A stretch of 64,000 nt of DNA from Reticulascus tulasneorum (GCA_001557505.1 LSAX01000008.1:2046001-2110000), one strand, 5' to 3'. Numbered from the stretch's first letter, positions 1 through 12,577 are shown. Translations and numbers: made by a program. The notes: generated by a model from the letters alone, not told the origin.

Positions 1-2636
1 AGATTATGCACATGCTATCAAGGAAATGGTCTGTCACGTACCAGATCGATTGTCGTCCACCTAATATGGTCGGCTCCTCGTGATTAATCTTCGACTGCCG
101 TCTATTCGTCTATCGCTGGATCCTCGACGGACCTAACCAAACGAACATGTCCGATAGCCAGTAAACTGCAGACTTCGAGAGCCGTCAGGTCATTCCCTGA
201 GCACATTGATCGTAGATGACTGAGCGGCTTCGTCGATCTTCACATCTTAGCCTCCGCGCACGCGTCGTGACTTACCTTCTGATCTCCCAGCCCTATTACA
301 TAGAACAACGAACGTAAATCGTTTGAAGCCAGTCGATGAGGGCCTAGTCAATTCAATAAAACTTGTAGAGGTTTGGGGAAGAACAACCGGACTCAGGGTC
401 TTGCCTCTCATTCCCTTTTGACACTAATGAAGCTTCCTTCCTACTCACCCTTTTGCCACCCTCAACATTATAGCATACACCCTTTTCCCATCCCTCAAAC
501 TCTCTGAAGCACTTCCAACCTTCATCTCCAAAGCATCAACCCAGCATCATCGTCGAGACAGTCAACACAACCATTTACGGCCGTCGTGCAATTCTCGTAG
601 CGGCCGAATGCCAACGCTGCTCTATTGAGGTAAGCCCTCCTTGATATTTTCACTGATAGCCCTCCATTGCAAAGAATTCATCCGTCCTATGGACAGTAGT
701 TTGCCTCCTTGGGAATGCAAAACCCTTCTCCAGACCATCAAGCCTCTCCTCTCATTTCTACACATCGCTCACACAGTCAACAGTATTCAAGCATTGAAGG
801 CACCAGTCAAACTTCAGGCAAGTACAACTCTTTTCTCGAAACATCATTCTCGTTGATATGTTGTGCCCCCCGCCTAGAATATAAATCTGCCTCTATCTCT
901 TCAAATCTCTTCTCCTTTCCACAACACATCACTGACAACCGTCGCTCAACAGACCCTTGAGGCCTAAATATATCTTGAACCCTCATAATGTATGTACGAC
1001 TCGTCCACGAATATCCCCACCTACTCTGCTACCCACTCCTGGATTATAACATTCCATGAGACCCCTTTCGATCTCCTCTTTCTCCCAACAACACACTCTC
1101 CCACACAGCCAGTTCTACCCTTACAGTTCTACCTCTCTGACCCATCTTGAAGATCGTGACTTCAAGATCGGACAGTCTGCAACCCATAGGTATGGACGCT
1201 AGCCTTGCTACCATCATCTCCATCATCTCCATCATCTCCATCATACAAAAGATTAAGCCTGTCGCAACGAAATCTCGCCAGAATCAGGCGCGCCACACCA
1301 AGCGCTATCCCTACTTCATCTCTGCTTGCATTTAGCTTCCTCTCTCCATCACGGCAATTTCCGTTGGACCTTCCTCTTTCTTTCCCCTTCCTCATATCAA
1401 CCTTCTTTCTGCAACCGCAACGCATCCGCACACGTACACATCTACATCATCTTCTTCCTCCACACACGCATCTCGGCCTTCCAACTAATTCGCCTTTCAC
1501 AGTCTTCTACCTTATTGCCAACTCCAGGGTTGATCACAAGTATAAGCGGTAAGTAAGCTTTGCCTTGTGTCTCATTTCATCATTACCGTTCATCCTCGTC
1601 AAGCACGCATATCCCATGAACCATATTGCGTGCTTCCCTCAAACACTCAGCCATACCCCAAACACACAGATATAGTCAAGGCAGTCTCAAATGAGTAAAT
1701 CCGTTTGGGGCAAGCACGTTCTCTTCTCGATTACGTATAAAACCCCAGTATCTCTCGACCTTCAGCCCCTTCAATTCTTCCACAACCCCATCTACATCTA
1801 CCTCTCGTCCTTACTTCTCAATCCACATCTTCATACTCGTTAGGCTTTCATACACCAACACTCTAACGCCCACTAACATTTTCCACAGTCTACATCTGCC
1901 TTGTTGGAGAACCGCTACATCTTGTTCTTGCAAGATTCAAGGTAAGCTTCTCCCACTCCCGAGGTCACTTCCTACAACACAGTCATTGCCCCCCCTCTTG
2001 CCTTGTTGATTGATATACCACGGCTCATCTGAGTTTCTCACAACACTATCAAGCTACGCAACAATCAAATATCGCCTCAATTTAAAGTGTTTGGTCGCAG
2101 CTAACTTTTGGCACCACCCAGCTCACGGTTTCTACCTGAATACAGCGAACTTCCTACTTCAAAAACAGCAATCATCAGTCTCGTAGACATACTGCAGGTA
2201 TGTGATCTTTTCTCTCCCTGCCTTCTTTTCAATCGCCGCATCTCTCTTGCTTTCTCATACGCACTTTCCATACACATTTCTTATTTTATCACACCCTCCT
2301 CTCCTTCCTGACCTCAAATTCTCAAGTCTCTCATATCACCTCGGCTCTCAGCTTCCCCATTTGTTCTCTCTCAACCATCAATCATACAAACTCTTCCGCC
2401 TCCATCACAACTTGTCTGCCCATTACAAACACCAGTGGCCAACTAACAGCTTCATCAACAGTTTGAAACAATCACACTCAATATCTCAGCCAGACCAAGC
2501 CGTAAGTTTTCTGTCCATCTCATCTCCTTCCCAACTGCTCGAAGCACTTCATCTCCAAAACATCTCTTTCATTATCTTGAAAATCACTAACCTGAAAGCG
2601 CAGTTGATCACTTGACTCGCATACCAAGTCTTCAAG
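1..2636 (+). promoter_or_regulatory. Upstream region and probable long spliced 5' leader of the Argonaute gene
   Basis: No protein gene is recognisable here. The stretch is pyrimidine-rich on the + strand from about 400 onward. It carries several strong donor-like sites: GTAAGC at 630, GTAAGT at 1549, GTAAGC at 1942, GTATGT at 2198 and GTAAGT at 2502. The last pairs well with an acceptor ending at 2603 (GCAG, with a CTAAC branch-like box just upstream), giving a plausible 102-base intron about 30 bases before the Argonaute ATG. Short ATG-started ORFs between the donors would act as upstream ORFs if transcribed. A 9-bp microsatellite (CATCATCTC units) lies at about 1210-1244. Leader structure is inferred, not proven; part of the first 400 bases may belong to the upstream intergenic space. 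Confidence 0.45.
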
Positions 2637-5600
2637 ATGTCGGGAGATCGCTATGCCAACATAAACGCGGATGGTCCATCGGACACCCGTTCTGCTCGTC
2701 ACGGATCCCAAGCCGGAGCTCCTTATGCTTCTCAGCAGGGGAGTGTCAAGGGCAGCGCAAAGGGCAGCCCACCTCACCAAGGCGGCTCACAGGCTGGCCA
2801 AGGCCCTGCTGGATATCCCCAGGCTCTTGGGTACGATCCTGCCAAGCCCGTTGGAGGCGATGAACCGAAAGAATTCTACAAGCGAATTGATCTTCCCGCT
2901 GAAGCCTACACCACTCCTGAGGCAATGAAGGCAAGTCATATCCATCCACATCACTACTTCTTGTGCATGCGACTAATTCCATTTAGAATGCTGGCCTTCA
3001 GCCATTCGCACGTCGACCATGCTTCAACACCAGTGGCCGCCCTGTGCCTCTGGAGGTCAACCAGTTCCGCGTGATGCAGTGGAACGACAAAGTTGATATC
3101 CATCAATACGATATCACAATCTCGCCGACTCCCGCCAAGGGGATTGTTTTCAAGAAAGTCTGGTCGCACCCCACAGTCCAGTCTGCCCTAGCCGGAGGCA
3201 AATGCAAGTGGCTTCACGACGGCCGCAAGCTGGCCTGGTAAGTTCTTTTCATCTTCTATTCACTTGACGTTATTGACAACCCTCACAGGGCCCCATGTCT
3301 TGTGCCGCGCGGTGAAATGCGTCTCACTGTCGACCTGGACTCCGACAAGCCACCACGAAAGGATGGCAAGCCCAGAGATAACAAGTTCTACTTTATCATG
3401 CGTAAAACGAAGACCATTCGACTCGGCGCTCTTGAAGCCTATCTCAAAGGCTCTATGGAATGGGACAACAGCGTGCTGGAGTGCATGAATTTCCTAGACC
3501 ATCTGCTGCGCCAGTGGCCTTCCGAGAAGCTCGTCATGATTAAACGCAGCTTTTACAAGACCGGGGGTTTCAAGATCCGCCAGCTCGACCAGGTCGTGGA
3601 GGTTATCAAGGGCGTGTACGCGTCCATCCGCATGAATCAGTCCGTCGCAAGTGGCATCGGTCAAGGGCTGGGCCTCAACGTGGACGTTGCGAACACTGCT
3701 TTCTGGATTGGTGGCCAGCAGATGCCTGATTTCATCCGCCACTTCCTGACAATGTGTGACCGCCAGCGATGGGGTCATATGACGGTGACCGAAATCGGCA
3801 ATGCGCTTCGGCCCGAGCAGTACACGACCAAGGACGGCAGAAAGCTGTGGGCGATGAGTGACGCCTTCAAACAACTTCGTCGGCTATACAGAATGAAGTT
3901 CACAGTCACGCATCAGGGAAAACAGGCCAAACCCAAAGTTCTGACTATCAAGAGATTTGAGTTTGGTGAGGAGTACGGCCCGGATGGCGCCAATGCCAAA
4001 AACTGCTTCATGAAGATTGGCGACAAGGAGATCTCCATCTATGACTACCTTCAACAGCGATATGGCTACCAAACCTCCGAGTTCCGATGGCCTTTGGTTG
4101 TCACCGAGCGAGATGGTCTGTTCCCGCCCGCCACCTGCAAGATGGAGACGATGCAACTCTATCGAACCAAGCTGGACCCGGACCAGACGGCAAACATGAT
4201 CAAGTTTGCCGTGACTCGCCCAGCTGAGCGCAAGAAGGATATCATGGAAGCGAAAGGAAGCTTGGACTGGACGAACGATCCATACCTTCAACAGTATGGT
4301 ATTCGTTTCGACAATAACATGGCGAGGACCCAAGGCGTGTTGCTCGAACCCCCAGTGGTTCAATACAATGGGAGTTTCGCGGACCCGGGCACGTCTGGTC
4401 GCTGGGATCTTCGGGGCAAGAAGTTCCTGCAGCCAAACCTTCATCCATTGAAATCTTGGGCTGTTCTCATCCTTGAACGGTCTGTCCAGAGACCCCAGGC
4501 GGAGGCATTCGCTGCTCAATTCAAGCAGGTCTACACAGGCCACGGCGGCAGAGTGGCCTCGAACGCTGTTCTAGTCGACCAGAGTGGCGAGAGAAACGTT
4601 GCTAAGGCGTTGGAGGTCGCATACAATACGCTGAAAAAGCAAGGCGACTCGCCCTACATGCTGATCTTTTGCATCCTCAAGTTCAGCAACATCGGCTCAT
4701 ACGAGCGCCTGAAGAAGAGCGCAGACTGCCGATTCGGTATTCTAACGCAGTGCGTTCTCTCCAAGCATGTCGTCAAGAACTCGGCCCAGTACCATTCGAA
4801 CGTTGCGATGAAGGTCAACGCCAAGTTGGGAGGAACCACTTGCCGGGTGCCTCCTCCAAACAAGAGCCCGAGCCAGCCTGCGTTCTTCAAGGAGCCGACC
4901 ATGATTATCGGTGTTGATGTTTCTCACCCAGCTGGTGGCATCAACGCACCCTCGATGGCTTCCATGACCATGTCCATGGACAAGGATGCCGCGAGGTATG
5001 CCGCGGCGTGTGAAACAAACGGCTATCGCGTCGAGATGATGAGTCCCATCAACACTCGCGGTTTCCTTAATCGCTTGCTCCCCACATGGTTGAAGAATCT
5101 CAATAGCGCTGATCCGCCTCGCCACATCTACTACTTCCGCGACGGTGTGTCCGAGGGCCAGTTTGCCCAAGTCTTGGAGTATGAGGTTATGGAGATGAAG
5201 ACCTACTTCAGGCAGAAGTACAATGGAAAGGTGCCCAAGTTCACCGTGATTGTTGCTACCAAGCGTCATCACATCCGCATGTTCCCTGCTCCCGGCAGCG
5301 GTGACAAGAATGGCAACTGTCTGCCAGGCACTCTTCTCGAAAAGGATGTCACCCATCCTTTCCAGTGGGACTTTTACCTCTGCTCCCACTCTGCCATTCA
5401 GGGAACCGCACGACCAGTCCATTACCATGTGCTGTTGGATGAAGCGAACGTGCCACCGCAGCATCTACAAAAGATGATTTACCATCAGTGCTACCAGTAT
5501 GCTCGGTCTACGACTCCGGTTTCGCTGCATCCTGCAATCTACTACGCCGACTTGGCTTGTGGTCGCAGCCGAGCCCATGAGAACATCGCCACGAGTGAGG

Positions 5601-5776
5601 GATTCCGTAGCGGACCCAAGGCCGCCGAGCTTGTCGCGGACTTTGGTGCTGAAGGCCTCTCCATGGGTGGCCCACCTCAAGGAACCGAAGCCACGCCGCT
5701 GCTTCCTCTTGGTAGTGACAAGGACTCGACGGAGGCTCACCGAAACTTCATCCGTACCACCATGTGGTTCATTTGA
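2637..5776 (+). CDS. Argonaute protein (QDE-2-like)
   Basis: Small-RNA-guided slicer of the RNA silencing pathway, about 1010 residues. Exons: 2637-2930, 2987-3237, 3289-5776, all joining in frame. The N-terminus (to about 80) is Gly/Gln/Ser-rich. It is followed by the Argonaute N domain, a PAZ region and a Mid-PIWI half. The PIWI active site is complete: D725 in GVDVSHP, the glutamate finger E764 (VEMM), D800 in RDGVSEGQ and D936 in YYADLACG. This is a DEDD tetrad, as in budding-yeast-type Argonautes, rather than the animal DEDH. The spacing between the residues matches the family. The ATG at 2637 opens the frame and is preceded by CAAG. The first intron begins with GC, not GT. Assignment to the QDE-2 versus the SMS-2 (meiotic silencing) clade cannot be made by eye. 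Confidence 0.95.
2931..2986 (+). other. GC-AG intron in the Argonaute gene
   Basis: The exon ends AAG and the intron opens GCAAGT and closes TTTAG, 56 bases. Removing exactly this segment joins two segments that both read as Argonaute N-terminal sequence in one frame. The nearby GT at 2935 would shift the frame. Apart from the C at position 2 the donor is a perfect consensus, which is typical of functional GC-AG introns. Confidence 0.85.
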
Positions 5777-6403
5777 ATTTCATTCCACACACACACACTC
5801 GTGCCTTCGAACGGCACGGCAGACACGGCATGAATACGCATGCCACCAAAACTGGGGTGATACGAAGAAATGGCGACAGAAAACATACAAAAAAAGGAGA
5901 TGCCTCTTCGACTGGCTTGATACAGGTGGACTTGACTTTACCTGGCCAATTCACTGATCGGACTCGTTGAGGTGGGGATTTCTAGGGGGGAGCCTAGGGC
6001 TCAGTGCCGGGTACATGGACTTTGCTATCATTGCATCTCCATGTGCGGGATTCGGAGAGCGAGAGGCGAAGCGACTTGAGACCACAGGATAGCTAGTTAG
6101 ATGCTGGACTTCGATGGATGGATTATAGGGAAGGGGGTGAGCCTGGAACTAGAATCTCCCATAGACAGAAAAGATCTCTGGTTATCAATTTCCGGTTCCC
6201 TTGCAATTCGAATGCCGTGAATCGCTTCCTCAAGCTCGGAAACAGCAGAGGACTATTAAGAAGCCTTCTCAGCGTCTTTACCTGCTCGAAGAGACTGCCT
6301 CGTAATAGTCAATTTCAGTTTATTTATGTCTTCTGAGCTAATCGCGTGCGCGGCCTGTCGACCAGCCGCTGTCACTTGCCTAACCAGCACCTTGAAACTA
6401 ATG
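5777..6403. other. Tail-to-tail intergenic region, Argonaute / beta-glucosidase
   Basis: The 3' flank of two convergent genes, probably containing both 3' UTRs. No coding signal is seen on either strand. Short ORFs here lack splice support or similarity I can recognise. Confidence 0.5.
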
Positions 6404-9140
6404 CTACACAGATATTGTCCCGCTCACCCTCAAGTCTCTCGAACTAGCACCAACAAATACCCCCTTGACATTCTGCCGCAGGATCCAGTCTTGTTTCGGC
6501 GAGTCCCATATCGCCAGATCTCGGAACGTGAGGTCGAAGATAACTGTCTTTGTCTCGGATGGTTCGAGAGGGACCTCGTCGAAGCCGCGCAGGACGAGCT
6601 TTGGTTCATCTGAGTGTGCTGGGTCGCTGTTGGAGAGGTACTGGGTCTGTCAGATTACTGCGAGGTGACACGAGCGTGATCAGGAGTATGGATTTAGGGG
6701 TTTATTCGAGGAGTGAATTAGGACAAAACGTGGAAAGAACGGAGAACTTACCAGCTGCGCAATCTCTGTCCCAGTCATATTTCCAGTGTTTGTAACATCC
6801 ACGCTGACCCGATAGAGAACCTGATACAGCCCCTTATTCCCTCCCGGCGCGCCTCCAGCCGGCAACACTACTTGTGGCGTCCCATCCCGGCTGCCTTCTG
6901 GAATATGCGCTGTGCTAGCAGCCCCAGTCAAGCCTCTGCTGGTAAGCCACGAGTACACATACCTCGGTATCACATCGAACCCTGCCGGCACGATCGAGTC
7001 CTCTACCTTGCTGCTGATGTTCCCGAATACCGGAGCTGGGGCAGTGACTCCCGCGTTGCTCTCGTACGGTGTGGCGTTCTGTCCTGAAATCTTGAGATTG
7101 GAGTACGAGAAGGTGGTGTAGCTCAGCCCGAAACCGAACTCGTAGCTGGGAGCGATGGAGTGCTTGTCGAAGTAGCGGTAATCAATCAGCAGCCCGTTGG
7201 TGAACTGCTGCGCCGGCTCGCGCGGGTTGGGTGCCGTGTACATGAGCTCCACGCCCCAGTCCTTCTTCTCTTTGCCCCACGTAAACGGCGTCTTGCCCTG
7301 CGGGTTCGTCTTGCCGTACAGCACGTCGACGAGCGAGTTCCCGGACTCCTGCCCCGGCAGCCCGGCCCAGAGGATGGCGGTGATGTTGGGGTGCTGCTTG
7401 ATGTGCTCCAGCAGCACGGGCCCGACGGTATGCAGCACCACGATCGTGTTGGGGTTGACGGACGCGACGGCCAGGATCAGCTCGTCGCCGCCGTTCCAGA
7501 GCGTGAGGTTGTTGCGGTCGCCTGCGTTGCCGCCGACGCTGATGTAGTTCTCGCCCGCGTTGGCGTTGGCGAAAACGATGGCCGTGTCGACCGAGGCGGC
7601 GGCCTGGCGCGCGTCCTCAAGGTCCCAGTTGCTCTTGACGTTGGCGAAGATGGCGGTCCCATCCAGCGCGGCTTGGGATTGGAGCGCGGCGGCGGGCGAG
7701 ATGAGATAGGGGAAGTCGGCGGTGCCGGAGCCCCATGCCATGGCCAGGGTGCCGTTGTTACACCCCCTATCGGGACACGCGTTCGGCCCATCGGGGTTAT
7801 CCTGCGCGTCCTCCCCAATCACCGCCAGGCTCTTGACCCCTTTCAGCGGGAGGGCGCCGCCTTCGTTCTTCAGCAAGACGATGCTCTTGGCACCGATATC
7901 GCGGATGAGCGCCTTGTGGTCACCCTGCACGTCCACATGCTCGTTGACGAGCGTGACGCTGCGGTTCGACGCGGGATACAGCGGGCCGTACGTCTCCTTG
8001 ATCCACGCCGAGAAGTTGATCTCGGGGCGCGCGGCGTTGGCGCCCGTGTGCACTTTGTAGTACGCCGCCATGATGCGCACGACCATGTCGTCGAGGCGCC
8101 ACTGCGGGAGGGTGCCGTCGAGCACCGCTTCGGTGAGGGCGCCGCCCCAGAGGGAGTTGTAGGCTGTGACGCGGGCGCCGTCGCCGGGCATGGCCATGTC
8201 GAGGCCGGCGAGAGCAGAGCCAATGCTGGTGTGCTGGGCGCCCCAATCGGACATGACTTTTCAGTCAGGATTCGCTGGCAGGGAAAGTGGGAAAGGGGCA
8301 CGTACCGAAGCCTTGGAAGTTGAGCTCGTTCTTGAGGAGGTAGTTCGTCGTCCACGGATTCTCACAGGCATAGGACCCGTTGATCTTGTTGTACGAGCAC
8401 ATGATGGACCCCACGCCCGCGCGCACCGCATCCGCAAACGGCCAGAGATACACCTCGTGCATGGTCCGGTCGTCGATCTCCGAGCTCATGGCGTTGCGGT
8501 AGTGCTCCTGCTCGTTGAGGATGTAGTGCTTCGCGCACGCGATGGTCCCCGCGCCCTGGATGCCCGTCACCGTCTCCGCGATGGCCGCGCCGGAGAGGTA
8601 CGGGTCCGGGCTGAAGCCCTCCCAGTTGCGGCCGCCCTCTGGGAAGCGTCCCAGCGGGCCGACGGACGGGCCGAGCTGCACGTCGATGCCCTTGCCGCGG
8701 AACTCGGCGCCCATGGCGTGGCCGCGGGCGCGGATGAGGGCGCGCGACCAGGTTGCGGCGGCGTTGATGCCGGCGGGGAAGGCGGAGGACAGGTCAGCTT
8801 AGGAGGAATTAGCTATGCTTGGCGCGAGAGGATGGGGGGAAGTCGCACCGTAGCGCACGCCCAGGGGCCCGTCTTCGAGACAGAGGCCGCGGAAGCCGAG
8901 CCGTGGGATGGAGCCCGTCGTGCCCACGCACCGATCGGCCTCCCACCCCGTCCCAGTCGTGAGGTTCACCTTCTCCGTCAGCGTCAGCCCGCTCACGAAC
9001 GCCCTCGCCTTGGCATACGCCTCGTCCCAGCCGTCAGGGCCGCCCGAGCCCCACGGCGAGGGGTACACCTCCGACTCATTCTTCGGCTGCGCACTTGCGC
9101 CCAGCACGAGCAGCGACGCGATAGCTGTGCGCCAGAACAT
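6404..9140 (-). CDS. Secreted GH3 beta-glucosidase
   Basis: Hydrolyses terminal beta-D-glucosyl residues of cello-oligosaccharides and related glucosides outside the cell. Exons in order of translation: 9140-8849, 8797-8306, 8256-6752, 6640-6404, giving 841 residues, the usual length for fungal extracellular GH3 enzymes. Residues 1-17 form a signal peptide ([17 protein letters not shown]). The GH3 N-terminal barrel follows. The catalytic nucleophile D265 sits in the VMSDWGAQH motif, directly after the second intron. The alpha/beta sandwich and a C-terminal fibronectin-III-like domain (about 690-841) complete the protein. Landmarks such as KHYILNEQE and [11 protein letters not shown] are intact. 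Several N-x-S/T sites suggest N-glycosylation. Substrate range cannot be read from sequence. Confidence 0.95.
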
Positions 9141-10014
9141 GGCTTCGGTATCTCAGAAGCTCTGGTGGGGATTTGCAGAGCATTCACGGTTCCGACCACG
9201 ACTGGGCCCACTGGGCCCCGGGGAAAGGTAGGCGAAACGCCCATTTTTGTAGGTTCCGTTTCTGGCGGCTTCTGGCAACCGGGGCTGGCTAGATTAATGT
9301 AACGCAATCAAAAGACAGATATATTTCGAGGATATTTCCCGTGCTCCCGGGGCTGGTTGAGCGAGCCGCTGCTGGAATTGGGGGCAGCCAGCTTCCACGG
9401 GCTTCGGCATTTGGCGCGAACCACATGGATGAAGCGTTCGATGAAAGACCGGATCGAAAATAGGGGGAGGGATGACTTTGCACTTCAAACATGAACCGCG
9501 ATCCTCCTCTTGAACCTGGACCTCGCAATTGAGCTTGAACCCAGCCATTAAGAGCCCAGCAGAGATGCAGACCATACGAACCGGATCCTCCCTTCGATGC
9601 CGTTGTCCAATCCATATTTTCATGCGCAAAAATGCAGGCACTCGACTGCGTCACTTAGATTGGGTTAATTCTCCGCACGATGCAAGGTTTAGCCACCGCG
9701 GGCTGGATAGTGGCCCGCCGATCAGCAGTTCACCACGAACGGGTGGCATTCCCCCGCTGTCACAGACCAATTCATCGGGGGGCTACATGCAGCAGTTCAA
9801 GTCCATATTCAAATATCCTCTGTCTATCCCGTAATGCGCGGACCATTGCAAAGCAAAAAATGGTATAGTAATACATGTGTCTCATCGCACAAGGCCGCTC
9901 GTAACGCTATTACTATCCTAGGAATATACCCCGGATTCAACCCGGCGGCACCTCTCAACCACCAAGTGGAGTGGTCTGGCAAGCACATCACAATATGCGT
10001 ACACAAGAAATATT
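9141..10014. promoter_or_regulatory. Promoter region of the GH3 gene and 3' flank of the fusion gene
   Basis: This holds the upstream region of the beta-glucosidase (transcribed leftward) and the 3' flank of the nucleotidyltransferase/HAD/kinase gene. No gene is supported inside it. I could not identify a convincing TATA box or regulator site. Confidence 0.4.
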
Positions 10015-12577
10015 CTAGCGGATCACGACGTTGGGGATCGCGAGCTTCGACCCCTTAGGAGACACAATCGGCATCTCCCTCCCACTCTCCTCCTCGAAAT
10101 TGGAGCTCGCCCTCCTGCTCAGGTTCGCCATGCTCGCAGACTTTACGCCTGGCCCGTAGCTAATCACGCTTGCCTTGTCGAGGGTTTCCTTGCACATCCG
10201 CAGGAACACGGCTCCGAGCTCCTTGCGATGGAGTGGGATCAGGCTGAAGAGCAGCGATGCCGTGATACGGAACAGAGTCTTGCGGTGCAGGCGGACAGAA
10301 TACGTCTCCTCGAGGAATGTGAAGAAATGCTCCTGCAGTTCGTCCAGTAGCTCGCTGTCCGCCTCGTCTAGTAACGGCGACTGGTCGTTGAGTGCGCCGG
10401 ACAGATCGTGGTTGTTTGCGTTCATGAACAGAATGTGGTCGTAGCCGCAAAGCGACTGCAGAACCTTGGCAAGATCGTAGTGAATATCGCCCTCCGGGGT
10501 GAGGGTGTTTTCCAGCTGGCAGCGCACGTCAATGAAACTGACCAGCCTCTCGTCCTTGGAGAGGATGGCGTTGCTGAATACAGGGTCGCCGTGGATGACC
10601 TGGGCGTGCACTCCCTTCTCTTCGGCCTCGTATGTATCGAGGAACTCGTTGAGTCGGCTGAATAGAGAGGCTGCCAGGGGGCCGAGGGCGTCGTACCGTT
10701 CGATAAACTGGTAATACCGGCTTCGGAGCTTGGAGCCGTAGTTCGAGTAGATGTTTACGCGGTGGTTCGCACGCTCGAGAGAATGTTCCTCGAACTTGCT
10801 TTCTAGGGCCTTGGAGATCTGAAGCGTCGGCTGCTCTACGCTGGCCGTGGTATGGATGGTGTGGAGCGCCTTTAGAAGCCCGAGAAGCCGGCCCTTGGTG
10901 ATGGACCGACCGACGAGCAGGTGGGAGAAGGTCAGGCCGCGTCGGTTCTCCATCGTGATGTTGTAGGCAGTGGTATCGGGGATGTAGTCCACGCTGTAGA
11001 CGGTCGGGAAGATTTGTGCGACCTGCTTCGGCATATGGGAGTAAAAGTAGAGCTCGCCGAGGATGTTCTCCGACTTGCTGGACTTGATGACCTTGTCGCC
11101 GATGATCTGGATGGTGTTGAAGTCGCGGGCGGCAATCATACCGGCCTTCTTGGCCTCCTCGGCGCTTCCGGCATCCGGTCCGAGGAGGGCCTCCGGATCC
11201 GGCTCCTCCAGAAGCCAGCCAATCTCCCTCATGGTGTCGAGGTTGGCGTTGACAGCCAGGTCGTCGACGTAGACATCCGCATAGGGCTTGCCGAAGTGGA
11301 TATCGTGGTAGGGGATCTCATACTTTGCCAGCTGCGCAAATGTGACAGGGCCAACGTCTGCCAGGACGGAACCCAAGTTTCCATGGTGTGTTCGCATCCG
11401 GCGGGCGGTTTGCTGCGGGGCGGTTAGTCGGTCTCAGTTTGATTACGCCTCCACGGGGTTCGTGACTTACGATGATGATGTAGTGGCCTGCCTTGTACAG
11501 CTGCTGCACAAGGCGAATGTTCTTCTCGATGGGCGGGCAGGTGGAGTAGTCTCCCGCAACAGCAGGCACACCGACCAGCGTCATGTCCAGATCAAAACAG
11601 AAGCGCCTCTTCTTCAACTTGATGGGCAGGTGGGATGTATCGCTCTTCAGCAGCTTCAACAGGTCCTGCAGCTGGTCTGGAGTGCCGACACAGCTAAAGT
11701 CCTTCTTGCTGACGGGCATCCCAAGATAGGGGACGCCGCCCTGCATCATGAGCGCAATCATCTGCGACGTATAGTACTCTCCAACCTCCGACCCGTCCGG
11801 CCTCTTCATATCGAGGTTCTCGGCGGCCCAAGACTTGAGCTCGCCGGCACTGGGAAACACATATGCGCCGGTGTTGGCCTTGTTGGAGATCGCCTTCTTC
11901 TCCTGAATGTCGATGATCTTCTCGAGGCCGTTCCTAGTCCACTGTCAGCACATGTTCCACATATCTCGTTCGCGCCCGGGCACACTTACTTGGATTCCGT
12001 CTTAATGTAGGAGAAGATGGGCTTGTCGCCGTCATCGGGGAAGTAGAAACAGCCGCCGTGGCCCTTTGGCATGTTGCGGATGTCCTGGAGGACGTCGGCC
12101 CAGTAGATGGTGTCGCAATCGAGGGACACGGTCTTGCGGGCGAGGTGCTTCTTGGTCATGCTCTGGGTGACGATGTACAGCTGCAGAGAGAAAGATTAGC
12201 CCCGGTACACAACGCCATGACATGAAAAGACTGCGGCTTACCGTCTCACTGGCTCCTTTTGTCTGATGTCGTAGTCTGAGGAGTCTAAAGTCGATCTTGG
12301 AGAAGGTCTTGCTGACCAACTGGCCGATGCGGAACTCATCGTCGATCTCCTCATTGACGGCCATCCACAGGGTGTCGCCGGGCTTCAGGGACAGATTATC
12401 GATCAGCCAGAGGAGCATAGGACGGCCGACGATGTTGATAAGGGGTTTCGGGTATCGGTAGCCCTGCTTCGCAAATCGGGAGCCGATGCCGCCAATGGGG
12501 ATGATGACATTGATGGGCTCATAGTCGAGAGCGCCATTGGCAGTGCCGTTCGCTGCTGCTTTCGCCTTGGAAGCCAT
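10015..12577 (-). CDS. Trifunctional fusion: nucleotidyltransferase - HAD phosphatase - APH-fold kinase
   Basis: Predicted cytosolic enzyme of 795 residues joining three activities that are usually separate. Exons: 12577-12242, 12180-11990, 11933-11471, 11412-10015. (1) Residues 20-275 are a sugar-phosphate nucleotidyltransferase: the GGIGSRF loop near residue 30, PKP at 43-45, and acidic LDCD at 132-135. (2) Residues 285-400 are a HAD hydrolase with all four motifs: D290/D292 in FDLDMTLV, T332 in QTAR, K372 and the DD pair at 380-381. (3) Residues 420-795 are an aminoglycoside-phosphotransferase/choline-kinase fold, with the catalytic HGDPVFSN (H604, D606, N611) and D625. Similar modules occur in bacterial capsule gene clusters, so a role in activating a phosphorylated sugar or polyol for a glycoconjugate is inferred. 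The true substrate is unknown. There is no signal peptide or membrane segment. The ATG is the first in frame. Confidence 0.85.

Noticed and set aside
1205..1552. 115-codon Ser/Pro-rich ORF in the leader
   Set aside because: Built on a CATCATCTC microsatellite and pyrimidine-rich leader; ends at a donor-like site; no family.
4742..5464. 240-codon - strand ORF
   Set aside because: Antisense to the PIWI domain of Argonaute.
7160..8323. 387-codon + strand ORF
   Set aside because: It lies antisense inside the GH3 gene; the composition (Val/Arg/Gly-rich) is that of a GC-rich shadow frame and no family is recognisable.
8166..9302. 378-codon + strand ORF
   Set aside because: Antisense shadow of GH3 exons 1-2, crossing that gene's introns and promoter.
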